Of a stretch of 64,000 nucleotides of DNA, positions 12,640 through 25,900 are shown piece by piece. The translations under genes and the position numbers were made by a program. This DNA comes from Cacajao melanocephalus (Eukaryota > Chordata > Mammalia > Primates > Pitheciidae): the NCBI GenBank assembly GCA_963573385.1, contig CAUYLG010052154.1:16391-80390 (forward strand). The letters are read 5' to 3'. How positions within the stretch are numbered: position 1 is the first letter of the stretch; the number at the start of each line of letters is the position of its first letter. Below the pieces are notes generated by a model. It was given only the letters and a program-made list of their open reading frames with translations. It had not been told where the DNA came from and ran no database searches.

Positions 12640-14528
12640 AATTTACAATTTACAATTAACAAGGAGACACTGCTGATACACAAACAGCACTTCAGGAAGC
12701 AAATCACTAGAAGGCACTGTACTGGGAAAGAAAGAAAACCAAATGCAAAATAATTTATGGGTAGCTATTTGGTCCTGTTCAACTTCTTTACTTGAAAATT
12801 GTTTGTTTGTTTGTTTTTTAACTATCATGCTCAGGCAGAACGCTGCCACTGATTTTACTCTTACAATTTGTTGCAATTTCTATGTTTGTTGGCACGTTTC
12901 TATTTCTACTAAATTGCCACCTTTTAAGAATTTTTGGAGTAGTGTCTTTTGATGGTAACATACTCCCATATTTCTAGCAAATATAGAATAAAAGGGCTCA
13001 TATGTTTCAATTCCTGTGAACACAGACATAAAGGATGAGTACAGGATTAGTAGAGACGGCAGGTTCGTTTTCAAGCTTGTAGGACCAAATAGCACACATA
13101 GCTTTTTGCTCTAGATTAATTAATGTTCCTGACATAAGTTTAGACCAGTCACTCGTTCTGAAGGGCAAGGTTTTTTCTTTCCTAAATGTTCGCTTCCTCC
13201 CTAGCAACATAATGATGATCGGGAAGTTACACTTCTACAGAAAACCATTTGTCGCACACCTCTTGGCCAGTTACTGGGGCTGCCGGGTCTTTCCCATTTC
13301 CCCACAGTTACAGCAGAAGGCTCCCTATTTTCTCACCTCTCCAGACTTCTTTCACTTCACCCTGACTCATTCCTTTGGGTTCCTGTTGGTGATCCTGGTT
13401 GAACAAGGCGCAGTCAACTTTGAGTGGTGCTCTTCTTTCTTTGTAATGACTGTTATTTTTAACTTAAGAAATCCACCTGGTTGAACTACTGCCTGTCTGC
13501 CAGGCAGAGACAGCTGCTCTTAGGGTCTGCCAGAGACGTGTTACAGCCTGCTGGGAACTATGCCGACGAGCGGGAGTTTGGCGTGGGGTCAGTTTGGACC
13601 TCAGGCCTCTCTGTGGGCTCATCCTCACTGTGGTTTTCTGGCGTCACGAGCAGATGCTCCACCAACTCAAAGAGAATGCTGTTGTTCTCTTGCTCTGTTT
13701 CTTCAACACACATGCACACACAGACACACACAAACCTAAACACATGCACGTACACACTTACATTCACCTCCCACATATTCTCCTTGGAATAAAAAGGAAA
13801 GTCTTGTAAGGAAATTGGCTGTGTGCCACGTTGCCATAGGCTATACTGTAGGTGCTTTGGATAAAGCTTGTGAAGGAACATATGGGCCTCATGAAAGAAA
13901 CACCTGCTTGTTCAAACTGGAAAATAAAAACTAAAAGTTGCCCCACTGCTAATTTGGAACCCCCTAGAAGGAAAGCTGACTGTGATTAAATGAAAGAGGC
14001 CATTGGAAGCTTTTTCTGCCCATACCCTCCCAGCTGGGGCATCTCCCTTCCCTTGATTTTTAAGCGGATGTCATTAAAGGCATACTCCGTATTTAGATTC
14101 TGAAAGTAGATTTAAGAAGTTCTTATATGAGGCAAGTTCTAAAATTGAATGTTCACCACCCCCTAACAAAAATCTTAAAAAATGTTTTTAAAGCCAAGAT
14201 TTAGATTTGCACCAAACAGCCAAGATAGTCAAAATTTTCAATAGGATCCTTGCATCTGTTCCCAAATTTTGGGATATTCTGAAAGGGAATTAAGAACTGA
14301 AGTCAGGTCATTGCTTTCCAAAGTACAACTCTAACACCCAGAAATGATTTGGTACAAGGGAGATTGTATTGTATCAATTCAATTTAAAAATACATCTACT
14401 TGTGCACTTGAAAATGATCTAAAAATAAAACATAGCATGAAAACTGTAAGTTGCTTTCCATTACAATTAGAATCTAAGATCAGTATATTAATTTATTTTT
14501 CTCTGTCTCTCTATTCCACTGCTAGCTG
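12640..14528. other. Unassigned non-coding DNA with small simple repeats
   Basis: It includes a GTTT run at about 12800-12818 and an imperfect CA-rich stretch at 13708-13760. About 13555-13655 has more CpG than its surroundings. Overlapping frames on both strands (13212-13484, 13481-13792 and 13558-13881) share no known domain, and I do not call them genes. Confidence 0.5.
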
Positions 14529-14555
14529 TTTTTTTTTTTTTTTTTTTTTTTTTTT
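14529..14555. repeat. T27 homopolymer
   Basis: An uninterrupted run of 27 T. No Alu or L1 body is recognisable on either side, so this is not clearly a retroposon tail. Confidence 0.9.
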
Positions 14556-14648
14556 GACAATAGAAAAGCTAGGAAAATCAACTGCTACATGATTGGTCCA
14601 ATAAGAGTTCTTAGTAGCTAATCAAACTCATTATGAGTCCAGCAAATG

Positions 14649-14651
<3 letters not shown>

Positions 14652-14682
<31 letters not shown>
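14652..14682. repeat. (TG)n microsatellite
   Basis: About 15 TG units followed by TATACACACATATA, an inverted alternating purine-pyrimidine continuation. Length polymorphism is likely. Confidence 0.95.
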
Positions 14683-14685
<3 letters not shown>

Positions 14686-15082
14686 CACACATATACCTAT
14701 ATAATGTGTATATATAAATACATATAAATAAAATCATGTATTTACAAATGCATATCATTCCTTCACATAGTAAAATATGTGGAATGATATAAAACAAAAT
14801 AATTTTTCTAAGGAGTGAGATTCTGATGTCCTATTTTCTTCTTTTTGTTCAATTGTACTTTCTGATTTTTCTGGTCTTTTATTACTTATACAATAAAAAC
14901 AACAATAAGGAATGAAAGGAAAGTAACAGGGCATACACATATTCCAGGCTACTCTAGACCAGTTTTCAGGGCACCCTGAGATGTCCTGGACCTCAGGCAT
15001 GAAGGGGAGCTGGCACATGTTCAGAATCTGCCCTACGGAGGATACTTCCAGTTCTTGTTAGGGATTCTCTTCGTCTGGAGCA

Positions 15083-15288
15083 AGCGTCCTCAAATTAAGG
15101 CCTGTACCAGATCCAGTAGTTTTGTAAATGAAGTTTTACTGGAACACAGCTACAATCACTTATGTATTGTCTATGACTGTTTTTGTGCCAAAACAGTAGA
15201 GGTAAGTTCTTGCCACAGAGACTAAGTGGCCCGCAAAATATAAAATATGTACTTTCTGGTCCTTTACAGAAGTTTGCAGACCACTGAC
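15083..15288 (-). mobile_element. hAT-type MITE, antisense
   Basis: It matches a common MITE as I recall it: 'ttttactggaacacagctac', 'attgtctatgactgttttt', 'agtggcccgcaaaatataaa', 'ctttacagaagtttgcagac' and the terminal 'cactgac'. These are the reverse of the family opening 'gtcagcaaactttttctgta'. I do not give it a MER number. Confidence 0.7.
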
Positions 15289-15508
15289 CCAGGATACATT
15301 TTAGGGCAAGGACTTCTATTAATAGAATGTCCTTGTATTCAAGACAGAGCTCACCTATTCCATTATTTAAAAGCTGTGGTTTGTCATGTTGTCAAAATCT
15401 GAAATACACCATTAAACCCTTTAACCTCTTAATGTTCAATACCATGATATCAAGTAAATTCAATTCATATGGGTCTTATTCAATTCAATGTAATTTAACA
15501 AAGTGTGC

Positions 15509-15853
15509 TGATATGGTTTGGCTCCAGGTCCCTGCCCAAATCTCATGGAGGAGGGGCCTGGTGGGAGGTGACTGGATCATGAGGGTAGACTTCCCCCTTG
15601 CTGCTCTCGTGATAGTGAGTGAGTTCTCATGAGATCTGGTTGTTTGAAAGTGTGTAGCACTTCCTCCTTTGCTGTCTCTCTCCTGCTGTGCCTGCTTCCC
15701 CTTCACCTCCTGCCATGATTGTAAGTTTCCTGAGGCTTCCCCAGCCATTTTTCTGTACAGCCTATAGAACTGTGAGTCAATTGAGCCTCTTTTCTTCATA
15801 AATTACCCAGACTCAGGGAGTTCCTTATAGCAATGCAAGAACAGATTAATACA
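15509..15853 (+). mobile_element. MST-type MaLR LTR (solo)
   Basis: It opens TGATATGGTTTGGCTC and carries 'gggaggtgactggatcatg', 'gccatgattgtaagtttcc', 'gaactgtgagtcaattgagc', 'cataaattacccagactcag' and ends AGATTAATACA. Flanking 5-mers TGTGC and TGTAC (4 of 5) are a plausible TSD. Compared with the remembered consensus, about 40 bp is missing after 'caaatctcatgg' (about 15548). No internal MaLR sequence is attached. The 104-codon minus-strand frame here is a shadow. Confidence 0.85.
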
Positions 15854-16775
15854 TGTACTTTTGGACAATGTGTTTAGTGCTAAAGAAACAAAAACAAAAC
15901 CACACACACATCCATACCATTCCTAGATTGTGGAGGTTGTGCTTCTGCTGGAGAAAGTGAATTTCAGACCCTAACATAGTGAGCTGTAACTAAACTCAGG
16001 ATAGACATGGTCAAATATTTATAGGTACTTTTGTTCTCTGAAAATTAAAATGATTGTTTGGGTAAAGACTGGCCCTCATAAAGTTAGCTCAAAATCCTAT
16101 TTTAAAATTTGAGTGTCAGAAGTTTTGTTCTCAACACCTCAATCAAACTCCTTCCTCATGTTTTATTTAACTTGGTCATAGATATTAATAAAATACTGTA
16201 TGTCAAAGTATTCACTTAAAATATTCCTGCTCTTCATCAGCCCTTCAAATTCAGAGTGCACAACCAGAGGGAAGCTAGCACAGATTTATTAACTGCAAAC
16301 TCAGGCTCTGATCATCTCAGCCAAATCTGACAAACATTCATTGTTTACTTACCTATGGTGAGCCTCTTAGATACTCAATTGAGTGACTAACTCAGCATCC
16401 AAGAAACTTCTAAACAGACTCAATTTGGGGCCTGTAGCTCACATTCCTTTATGGTATCTATGTGACCAACTTGAAAAGCCAGGGTCTCTCACACTCATAT
16501 TCATGGCTTTCCTTGTGTCATAGGTGTGTTCTAATCAAATCAGAGAGGTTTCTTTCCCAAGTCTCCTGAGAGGAAAGGTTAGCATCTGTGCTTAGTCTTT
16601 AGTCTCCTGTAATTATCTAACCGTTAGCCATTGTATAACCCAAAATGTTAGCCTCCAGCTAATCTATTTCAAAAATAAGATTGTGACACAAATTACAGGA
16701 AGATGTCTAGAAACATATTAAGAAAGCATCATGATAGAGGTCTTCATCATACAGATTATTAGAAGTTAACATGCA
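15854..16775. other. Unassigned AT-rich DNA
   Basis: A short CA run lies at about 15899-15910. I recognise nothing else. Confidence 0.45.
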
Positions 16776-16779
16776 ATCA

Positions 16780-16990
16780 TTGTTAATAATAACAATACAT
16801 TAGCATTGAGCTAGGCAGTTGACATAAATTACCTCACATATTCTTCCAAAATTTATATGAGGAAATTTCTTATTATTATTTGTATTTTACATAAGACTCA
16901 GGAAGATTAAATGACTTTCTGAAGGTCACAGTGTTACTAAAAAGTAGACCAAGGACTCAAAGGCAGGTCTATCTGATTGCATTGCTTACG
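16780..16990 (+). mobile_element. MIR SINE
   Basis: Segments in MIR order: 'taataataacaatacattag', 'gagctaggcagttgacataa', 'attacctcacatattcttcc', 'tgtattttacataagactca' and 'ctttctgaaggtcacagtg', then 'ctcaaaggcaggtctatctg'. This covers the core and the tRNA-unrelated 3' part. Confidence 0.75.
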
Positions 16991-18289
16991 TTTTATTATC
17001 TCCCAACTTTCTTTCATGTATATCTTTTATGCTTGACTACACATTTTCCTTTTGTTACACAAGAAGGACCTGTTAGTTTTATAAAAATCTTAAAATCACC
17101 TGAGGACAGAGATAACAGAATAGATCTGAGATGAATTAACAGAATTCAGATAATATTTTGCATTTTCAGGGTATTGGAACAGAATATTAGGGCATAGACA
17201 GAAGATTCCTTAGGAGGACTTGACTTTAACAGTTTTACAGTTTAAAAATATCATTTTCCAAGTAATAAGCACTTTTATTCCTCCTAGGATGGAGACTAGA
17301 GGTTATCATTCTTTTAGAAAAATTGCTTGAATGGACATTTAGTTGAGCATATCTAAGAGCAACTTCCTTACATTCCTGGGAATGCCATAAATTCTGTGAA
17401 TTCACCCTAAGCAGACGCTTTAGGCTGAGATAGTAAGCATTCTACTCAGTAAAGTAAATGTGTGCCCCTAAAACTCAGAGGAGTCTGTCCATTCTTAATC
17501 TGTTTGTGCATCACTTATGTCTAAATGCTGTGGTCCATTCTTGGTTGCCAGGTATGTGTGGATAAAGTTTTCGATGATAAGAGCTTGGGAGAAATGATTT
17601 GATGCACACCTGAACTTCTCTTCATGTTACACTAGAGAAAAGATAGTGACAGGAATTATCTTACATTTGGTGCTGCTCACCTTGAGTGGGAAAGATGGAA
17701 TAAGCCAGATTAGAAGGTAATGTGTTCATCTACGACTGAGGCTGTTTGGTCAAGATCATGGGGCCGATCAAGCCTATGGATATAGGAGGTGAGATTTTTT
17801 CCTTTGTGGATTTCCCCATTGTAAATTGTCCTGGGAAAGTCTTAATGATGAGGTGGGTGTTGCTTTGAAAAAACCTTCTTTACTTTTTCTCTGGGCTTGA
17901 GTGTGGCCTGGCCCTGGAGACTAAGGCAACACATCATTTGAAGTGGTCACGGCGGTCAGTGTGAGCTACCCCCTGCCACATGGAAACCCTCCAGTAGTTG
18001 ATCAAGAAGCTGGCTGAGTGGGGAATGACAATGTCAGATTTAGACTCTAAGAGTAGCCATATCTACTGGCAGTCGTAGTGACTGCCTACAATGTTTTCCT
18101 CATATTTAATCCTTCAGTAAAGCTAGTGCTCTATGAGGAAGCACAGAAGGACTGCCTGACAATGTGATATAGTGTCCCCTCTCACATTAATGTGCATTGA
18201 GAAAGGAAGGGAGCAGGTGGTGGGCTAAAGGGGAGTGGGAAGCATCAGACTGTGGCTTGGCTCAGCAAAGAAACAAAATCACCAGTCAT
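16991..18289. other. Unassigned non-coding DNA
   Basis: I found no repeat or gene. Confidence 0.45.
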
Positions 18290-18420
18290 GGCCAGGCATG
18301 GTGGCACATACCTGTCATCCCAGTTACTCAGGAGGCTGAGGTGGGAGGATCCCTCAAATTCAGGAGTTCAAGTCCAGCCTGGGCAGCATGGTGAGACTTT
18401 ATCTCAACAAATAAATAATT
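18290..18420 (+). mobile_element. Alu monomer (FLAM-like)
   Basis: A single monomer: GGCCAGGCATGGTGGCAC through CCAGCCTGGGCAGCATGGTG, ending ATCTCAACAAATAAATAATT. The 'cccagttactcaggaggct' segment resembles a right monomer, while the 3' end is left-monomer-like. Confidence 0.8.
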
Positions 18421-18672
18421 AATAATCACAAGAGTCAACCAAGTCTGAGGTGGCAGGGTAAATGGAGGAGGAAGAGCCAGAGAGATCTGATACCAAACAT
18501 GTATTCAAGATGGCACCATGAGGATTCCTAGGAACAGCAAGGGGGACACTGTTCTGGGGGGTGGAATTCCAACAATGAGGCCACTGGGACTGTGTTTTTC
18601 TAAAGAGAGATTTTTTTTAAAAAAAGAAAGAAAGACTTATTTGGTAATTATGGACTCTTAAGACCTAGAATT

Positions 18673-18972
18673 TGGCTGGGCACCATAGCTTACCCCTGCA
18701 ACCCCAGCACTTTGAGAAGTCGAAGTGGGTAGACTGCTTGAGACCAGGTATTCGAAACCAACCTGGTCAATACAGCAACACCTCATCTTTACAATAAAAA
18801 ATTTAAAATTAGCTGGGCACGGTGGCATGTGCCTGTAGGCCTAGCTATTTGGAAGGCTGAGGTGAGAGGATTGCTTGAACTCGGGAGGTCAAGGCTGCAG
18901 TGAGCTGTGATGTGTCACTGCATTTCAGCCTGTGCAACAGAGCAAGACCCTGCCTCCAAAAAAAAAAAAAAA
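18673..18972 (+). mobile_element. AluJ-like, full length
   Basis: A diverged dimeric Alu with the middle linker ACAATAAAAAATTTAAAATTAG and an A-run at about 18957-18972. Imperfect TSDs GACCTAGAATT (18662-18672) and GGCCTAGAATG (18973-18983) flank it. Confidence 0.9.
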
Positions 18973-18983
18973 GGCCTAGAATG

Positions 18984-20489
<1,506 letters not shown>

Positions 20490-20500
20490 GTATTTTTGGA

Positions 20501-21638
20501 ATTTTCCTCTACTCTAGGAACTGTGCCAGGTACTGAGCATGCAATGGCAGAAAACTCATATCTCCTCTTATGGAAGTTAAAACCAGTCTGAGCACCTTCC
20601 AGCATTCTCTAATAACAGAAAGTGCCACTTGAAGTTTCCCTTAGATTAAAAAGAACATGAGCCAGAAAACAGCCAAACTGCCAAACTTAATGTTTACAGG
20701 TGGATCTTTCCTGGAATGTAGCAACAAAATAAAGCTACTAGCACAATTGAGGAGTCCATCCAATTCCAGTTAACTAGCTATGCCTAGGTCCTTTCCCTGC
20801 TTGTACCCAAACAAGACATTTCTCTCTCTCTCTCTCTAATCCTTGGTCTTTACAGCAAGGCAGGCATGTCTGATTGGCTCTAGAGTTTATCTCTTTTCTT
20901 GAACACAAATACTCTTCTGGGCTGTTCTTTGGGCTATTGTTCTGTCTTTTTTGGATCAAGACCCTCAGACTATTCATGCTTCACTAGCCTGGTTCAATTT
21001 TTCAGTCTGATGCCCTCCAGCTCCTGATTTTCTTAACTGAATCCCTCAATCTGTTGTATATTACTTAAAGTCTTGAAAAAACCCTCCTCATCCTTCTTCT
21101 TATACATATGATATATATATATGGTTGGTATAGATATATGATATAGACTATAAATATATCATATATATTGGTGTATGCGTGCATGTGTGTGTGTGTGGGT
21201 GGGTGTGCATATATATAAAATCTTTTCTATTGCTCTGGCTAACCTTCCCTCTTTACAATAAACTAAATTAGGCTATACAAGTATATGTATTTTCATGGTA
21301 TATGAGAGGTAAATAATGATGTGCACAGCCTACATAAATACTCCTGCCTGACATTGTACATTCCTTTTGTTTTATCTGGGAGGAATTTTTAAGCATGATT
21401 TTAAAGATGAAGGAAAGACTAGAAAGGGAAATCGTTTCTGGCACAAAAGACAAGAATAGGAAACTGGAATGTAAGGGATTTAAAACACATGACTTCATTT
21501 TACATGAGCTTTACAGATAGCAAAAACTATTATATCTCTTTATTTTACAGTCCAAAAATGACACATTTCACCATAAAAAAGAGGCAAAAGGGAAACATTT
21601 TTGAAAATATAAAGATTACAGAAGAAACTGACTAAATA

Positions 21639-21687
<49 letters not shown>

Positions 21688-22821
21688 TTAGGAAGAAATA
21701 AGGCAGAAAGATAACTGCAGGTTATAACAGAATCAGCTGATAAAATATGCCTTGGAAGAGAAATCTGTGAATTATAAAGAAGCTTATATTATCATAATTT
21801 CTTTTTATAATCTGACCTGCCCACCCTCTCAGAGCACATTCCATCTCTTGTGCAATCAGCAGTGGTTCCATCAAAGTCTGCTTTGTATAAATATTAACTC
21901 ATCTTCAAAGAAGCATGCACATCCTAAATTCAAATCTATTTTGCTTTTCGAGGCAGGTAATACATTCTAACTACCTGCTTGGTTCCCCATTCCTGCCTTG
22001 ATGCAACCTTCAGAGTGAGGTCACTAAAACCCTAGAGATTCAGCCTTGATCAGTTTCTTAGTCTAGGCTGGGCTCCTGGGACTTACAAGGAGACAAAACC
22101 AACAGCACTCTGTCTCTGCCCTGGTTCAGAACTGCTGAACAAAAATGTCTGGCTCTGACCATACAGCTTAATAAAGAATTTAAGCTCACGACTTATTTTT
22201 CTCTCTTCTCCATTTCACTAAATTACCCCCAATGTTACCATTTGTCCATGTCATCTCATTGTTGTCATTCTGCCCATGAACTCCATCCTTTTATATGTAG
22301 GTACCTGCTACATGCTATCTCAGCTTCCTTCCTAATGGCATGAGATGCCCGCCTGCCAGATCCACACTTTTTGTCACCTGGTGAATCCCTGCCCTTTCCC
22401 AGTGCTAACTTCCATGTCTGCTCTGCAAGTTTCTCCCTATCATTTGTTCAACTTCCACAGTTCAGCCTGGTCTCTAGATTTTACCTTTTCTGCACAGGCC
22501 TTCCATATCACTGCCTGGGCACATAACCACTCCCAGAATCATCTCATCATCTAGGCTGAGCTTTGCATTGTCTTCAAAGGGTTGATGAACAGACACTCTT
22601 ATGATAAGAAACACTCCCAGATATAAAAGAACTCTTACAGATCATGTATTCCAAGTCTCATAGCAATGAGGATAAACAGTCTAATATGATATACCTTGTT
22701 TCATACTTTTTGTTTAAAGGAATGCTCACGGAATACATATGTTAATAAGACTTCTAATCCTATGTATATCTTCCAAGGTCTGGGGAAAAAAGCTGTTAAG
22801 CACCTGAGGAAAATATGTGCT
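20501..22821. other. Mostly unassigned; weak L2-like segments and simple repeats
   Basis: A TC run lies at 20820-20838. An AT-rich and GT-rich low-complexity patch spans about 21100-21220. A possible antisense L2 scrap lies at 20515-20590 and a possible sense L2-like stretch at 22340-22560; both are weak. No exon was found. Confidence 0.4.
21643..21686. repeat. (TG)22 microsatellite
   Basis: Twenty-two perfect TG units, the longest pure dinucleotide tract in the window and very likely length-variable between individuals. Confidence 0.95.
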
Positions 22822-22942
22822 AAGTGCTAGGAATCACACCATTAGAACTAGAAGAGTCATCGTACGGGAGCAGGATGGTGAAATACTGAAACACAGGAGT
22901 AGAATGACTCTTCTAGTTCTGGTGGTGTGATTCCTAGCATTT
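22822..22942 (+). repeat. 39-bp near-perfect inverted repeat with 43-bp spacer
   Basis: Arm 1 is 22822-22860 and arm 2 is 22904-22942. They are complementary at 36 of 39 positions. The three differences all become G:U pairs if the plus strand is transcribed, so that RNA would form an unbroken 39-bp stem with a 43-nt loop. On the minus strand the same positions would be A:C mismatches. I recognise no MITE terminal motif and no TSD. It could be an inverted duplication, an unassigned MITE or a small-RNA hairpin. Confidence 0.85.
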
Positions 22943-25900
22943 CTTACAGTAGTTAAGCTTGGCTTTGGATGATGCAAAAAAAAAAAAAAAATTCAATCAG
23001 AGAGGAGAGAAGAAAACCAGGAGCAGAAATTCTGAGAGTGAAATCGTTTAGGATGACCCAAGCGTAGCATGAGGCCAGGCTGATTAGAGTGGGGCTTTGT
23101 GCCGGAGCAAGAGAAGATGCTGGTGATACTTGTTCCAATCTATGTCTCAGTTTCCACTGCCACAGAGAATTCAGGGGTAAGGCCTCTGGGTTAGAAAGCA
23201 GAAGAACTCACAAAAGTAAAGTTTTCTGAGCTCCATCTCAACTGTGATATTTAATTAGCAATTCAACCTTATTGACCTCATTTTTTTCCAGTAGAAATAA
23301 ATACGTAAGACAAATAGCACTGCCTACACCTTGTGCTTACACTAAGAATGGTGTGCAAAGTGTACAAAGAGAACTTCATTTAAAGGACTGTAACAAAACA
23401 TTTTAATTTGTATTGAACAGTGTCTGTATTTTATCAATGTAATAATGTGCACCTCTATTGTAGAATTTCCAAACACCAGGTTCCATTTTGCTTAGGGAAG
23501 TAATTATGAGTGCCCACTATGTGCCATCCTGTTAGGGGTAGTGACATACGAATCCAGTCAGATCCATCGAGGCTTTGAGTTAATTCTACTGCCATGAACT
23601 TCGCCTCCAACAAGACTGGGATAGTTTATGCATCAGTTTATAAATCCCAGACTCCCCAAGGTGTTACAGAAAATTTCAGGTCCATTGTTGTCTATTTAGT
23701 TCTTAGGGATGAATCTGTTTCTTAGATTTGAACTGAACTGTATTGCGTCACAGAAAACTTCAGCCCATTTTTGAATCCCGGGCTTTATGTATCACATCGT
23801 GACCCCCACTTCTCCACTGCCACCTCTTTGTCCCCTGAAACAAGGCAGTCTTCTGTGACTAAGACTCACACTAAGACCCTAAACATGATTGCCTGAAGAC
23901 TAATGGGTCCTTTTCTCCTCACCATACGTTTAGATGGCTAATTAACCCATCTGCTATAAGTTCTCTAAAGGGTGATTGCTGCCAACCCAAGAAAAGCCTC
24001 TTAGGCTCCCACTTCTTCCTGGCCCCCAGGAAAGGCCCTAAATGCTTTGCAGCCACACACATAGGAAAGATGTACCGTCTTATATATACAGGTTATGATC
24101 CAAATACCAGTCTCCATCCTGTTGAAAATGAAAGGGCCTCGTCTTACCTTGCATCCCTTTCCTGGTGTAAACTTTGTAACAAAGCCCTATGTCTGTGGCC
24201 CCCTTAGCTTGCAATGACTACATGCTTCTACACAATTCTCTCAGTTTTGTTGAGAAGGATGCTGTTTTCCATGCAGTACTGTATCCCACTGAAATTAAAC
24301 AATTAAATCGGAATCCTTAGGGCTTGCACAAAGAAACTTTCAAATAATCTCAGATGCTTACAGCCCAGCAGGACAGTTACAACTCTGTAATGTATCCAGA
24401 CATCGTGTTAGATACACATTAAAAATTCTAGCCTCTCTATATCAGTGACAGATTTCACACACAAAGCCAAAAGATTCAAATCAGATCCTAGCAGTCAAGC
24501 TTTTCAGTGAACAGTGCTTGAAATTAAATTACTTTGACCTGAAGCCCAGGCTGATGCTCAGCATTTCCTTTCTGGAGCCATAGTTCACCTTTGGAGATGT
24601 TCTAATTTCCCCTTTGGAGATGTTGTTGGCAATTCCAGTTCCTGAAGTAGGAGATTTGTAGCATTGCCAGACAGGGTCAAGCTTCCCCAGAGCAGGTGGT
24701 AAAGTATGTGTTGATTGTGGGAAAGCAGCACCAGGCAGATTTTCAAAGCCTGATCTTGTGATCTCATTAGATCATTGTGAGGCATTTTAATCATTAATAA
24801 GCAAAATTCTCAGGAAGAATTCTGATTATTGTCCTATTTCCCTGTCTCTGGGAATAGCATCTTTACAGCCCCATATTAAATATAGCTTCAAAGAGAAGCA
24901 TTGGGAATATGTTTTTTGAAACTCTCGTATATCAATTGGTACAGTTATATGTGCTTAAACTTTTGCAAGTGTGAATTTCTGCTTTAGTTGATTTTTCAAT
25001 CTGCTTTATTTGATTTGGATGGTAGAGAAAAGACAACCATTTACTTTCTGAAAAGAACAAATATTAACAGCTGCCTTGCTGGACTTTTTTGGCATAAGTA
25101 CAGTTTTTTTAAAGGGAAAATTTCAAGTTTGACAAAATTATTAAATTGATATATTTTCATTATACTAAATTAAATTTTACTGTCACATAGCTAAACTTTT
25201 TACTAAAGATGCTGCCCTTTGGATTTGAATAAACCATTCATCTTAAATACAACACTAACACTATCTTGTAAGCTCTGTACATTATGTTAGCCTTGGGGCG
25301 TTAACCTGAGAAAGGGAATTAGTTTGATTTACAGGGCTTAAGCCAAATCCAATTTTTGAATTTCTCTGAAAACACAGAAACACGATTGCTTTTTTGAACA
25401 CTTGCTATGTTTCTACAGCTATGATTATACGGCAATAAAATGACCTAAGATAACAAGACAAGAAAAAAATAAATCTCACATATGAAATTGATTTTGGTAT
25501 TTATTATAGGTTTGTAACTGCACAGTCCTCTTGTCAGCTTCAAATCCTATTTCCAGTTTGATTTGTCTTTGATACTGTATGCCTAAAAGTGGGGCATGAC
25601 ATTGTAGAAAGACTGTAGAGCTACGGGCTCTGTTTTTGTACTTTTACTCACTAGAATAGATGCTTAATCTCTGAATCACAGGACTGTCCCTTGGAGAACG
25701 GACATAATGATTTCTGAGGATATGTTAGCGTAACATTCTATTCCCAGAAAGTTATTACGCTAGTTATAGTAATACTGCCTAGAGCCCTCACTATTAATAT
25801 TCGAATGTAAAGCAGATTTATTATAATGGTAAAGGTATAAGTAACACAGACCATATGTAGCAAAATGGGTGGCACTTTTTAGTGTCTTTGTCCTGGATAC

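Noticed and set aside
13212..13881. Cluster of 90-107-codon frames as a possible gene
   Set aside because: The frames overlap on opposite strands, run into a CA repeat, and show no known protein motif.
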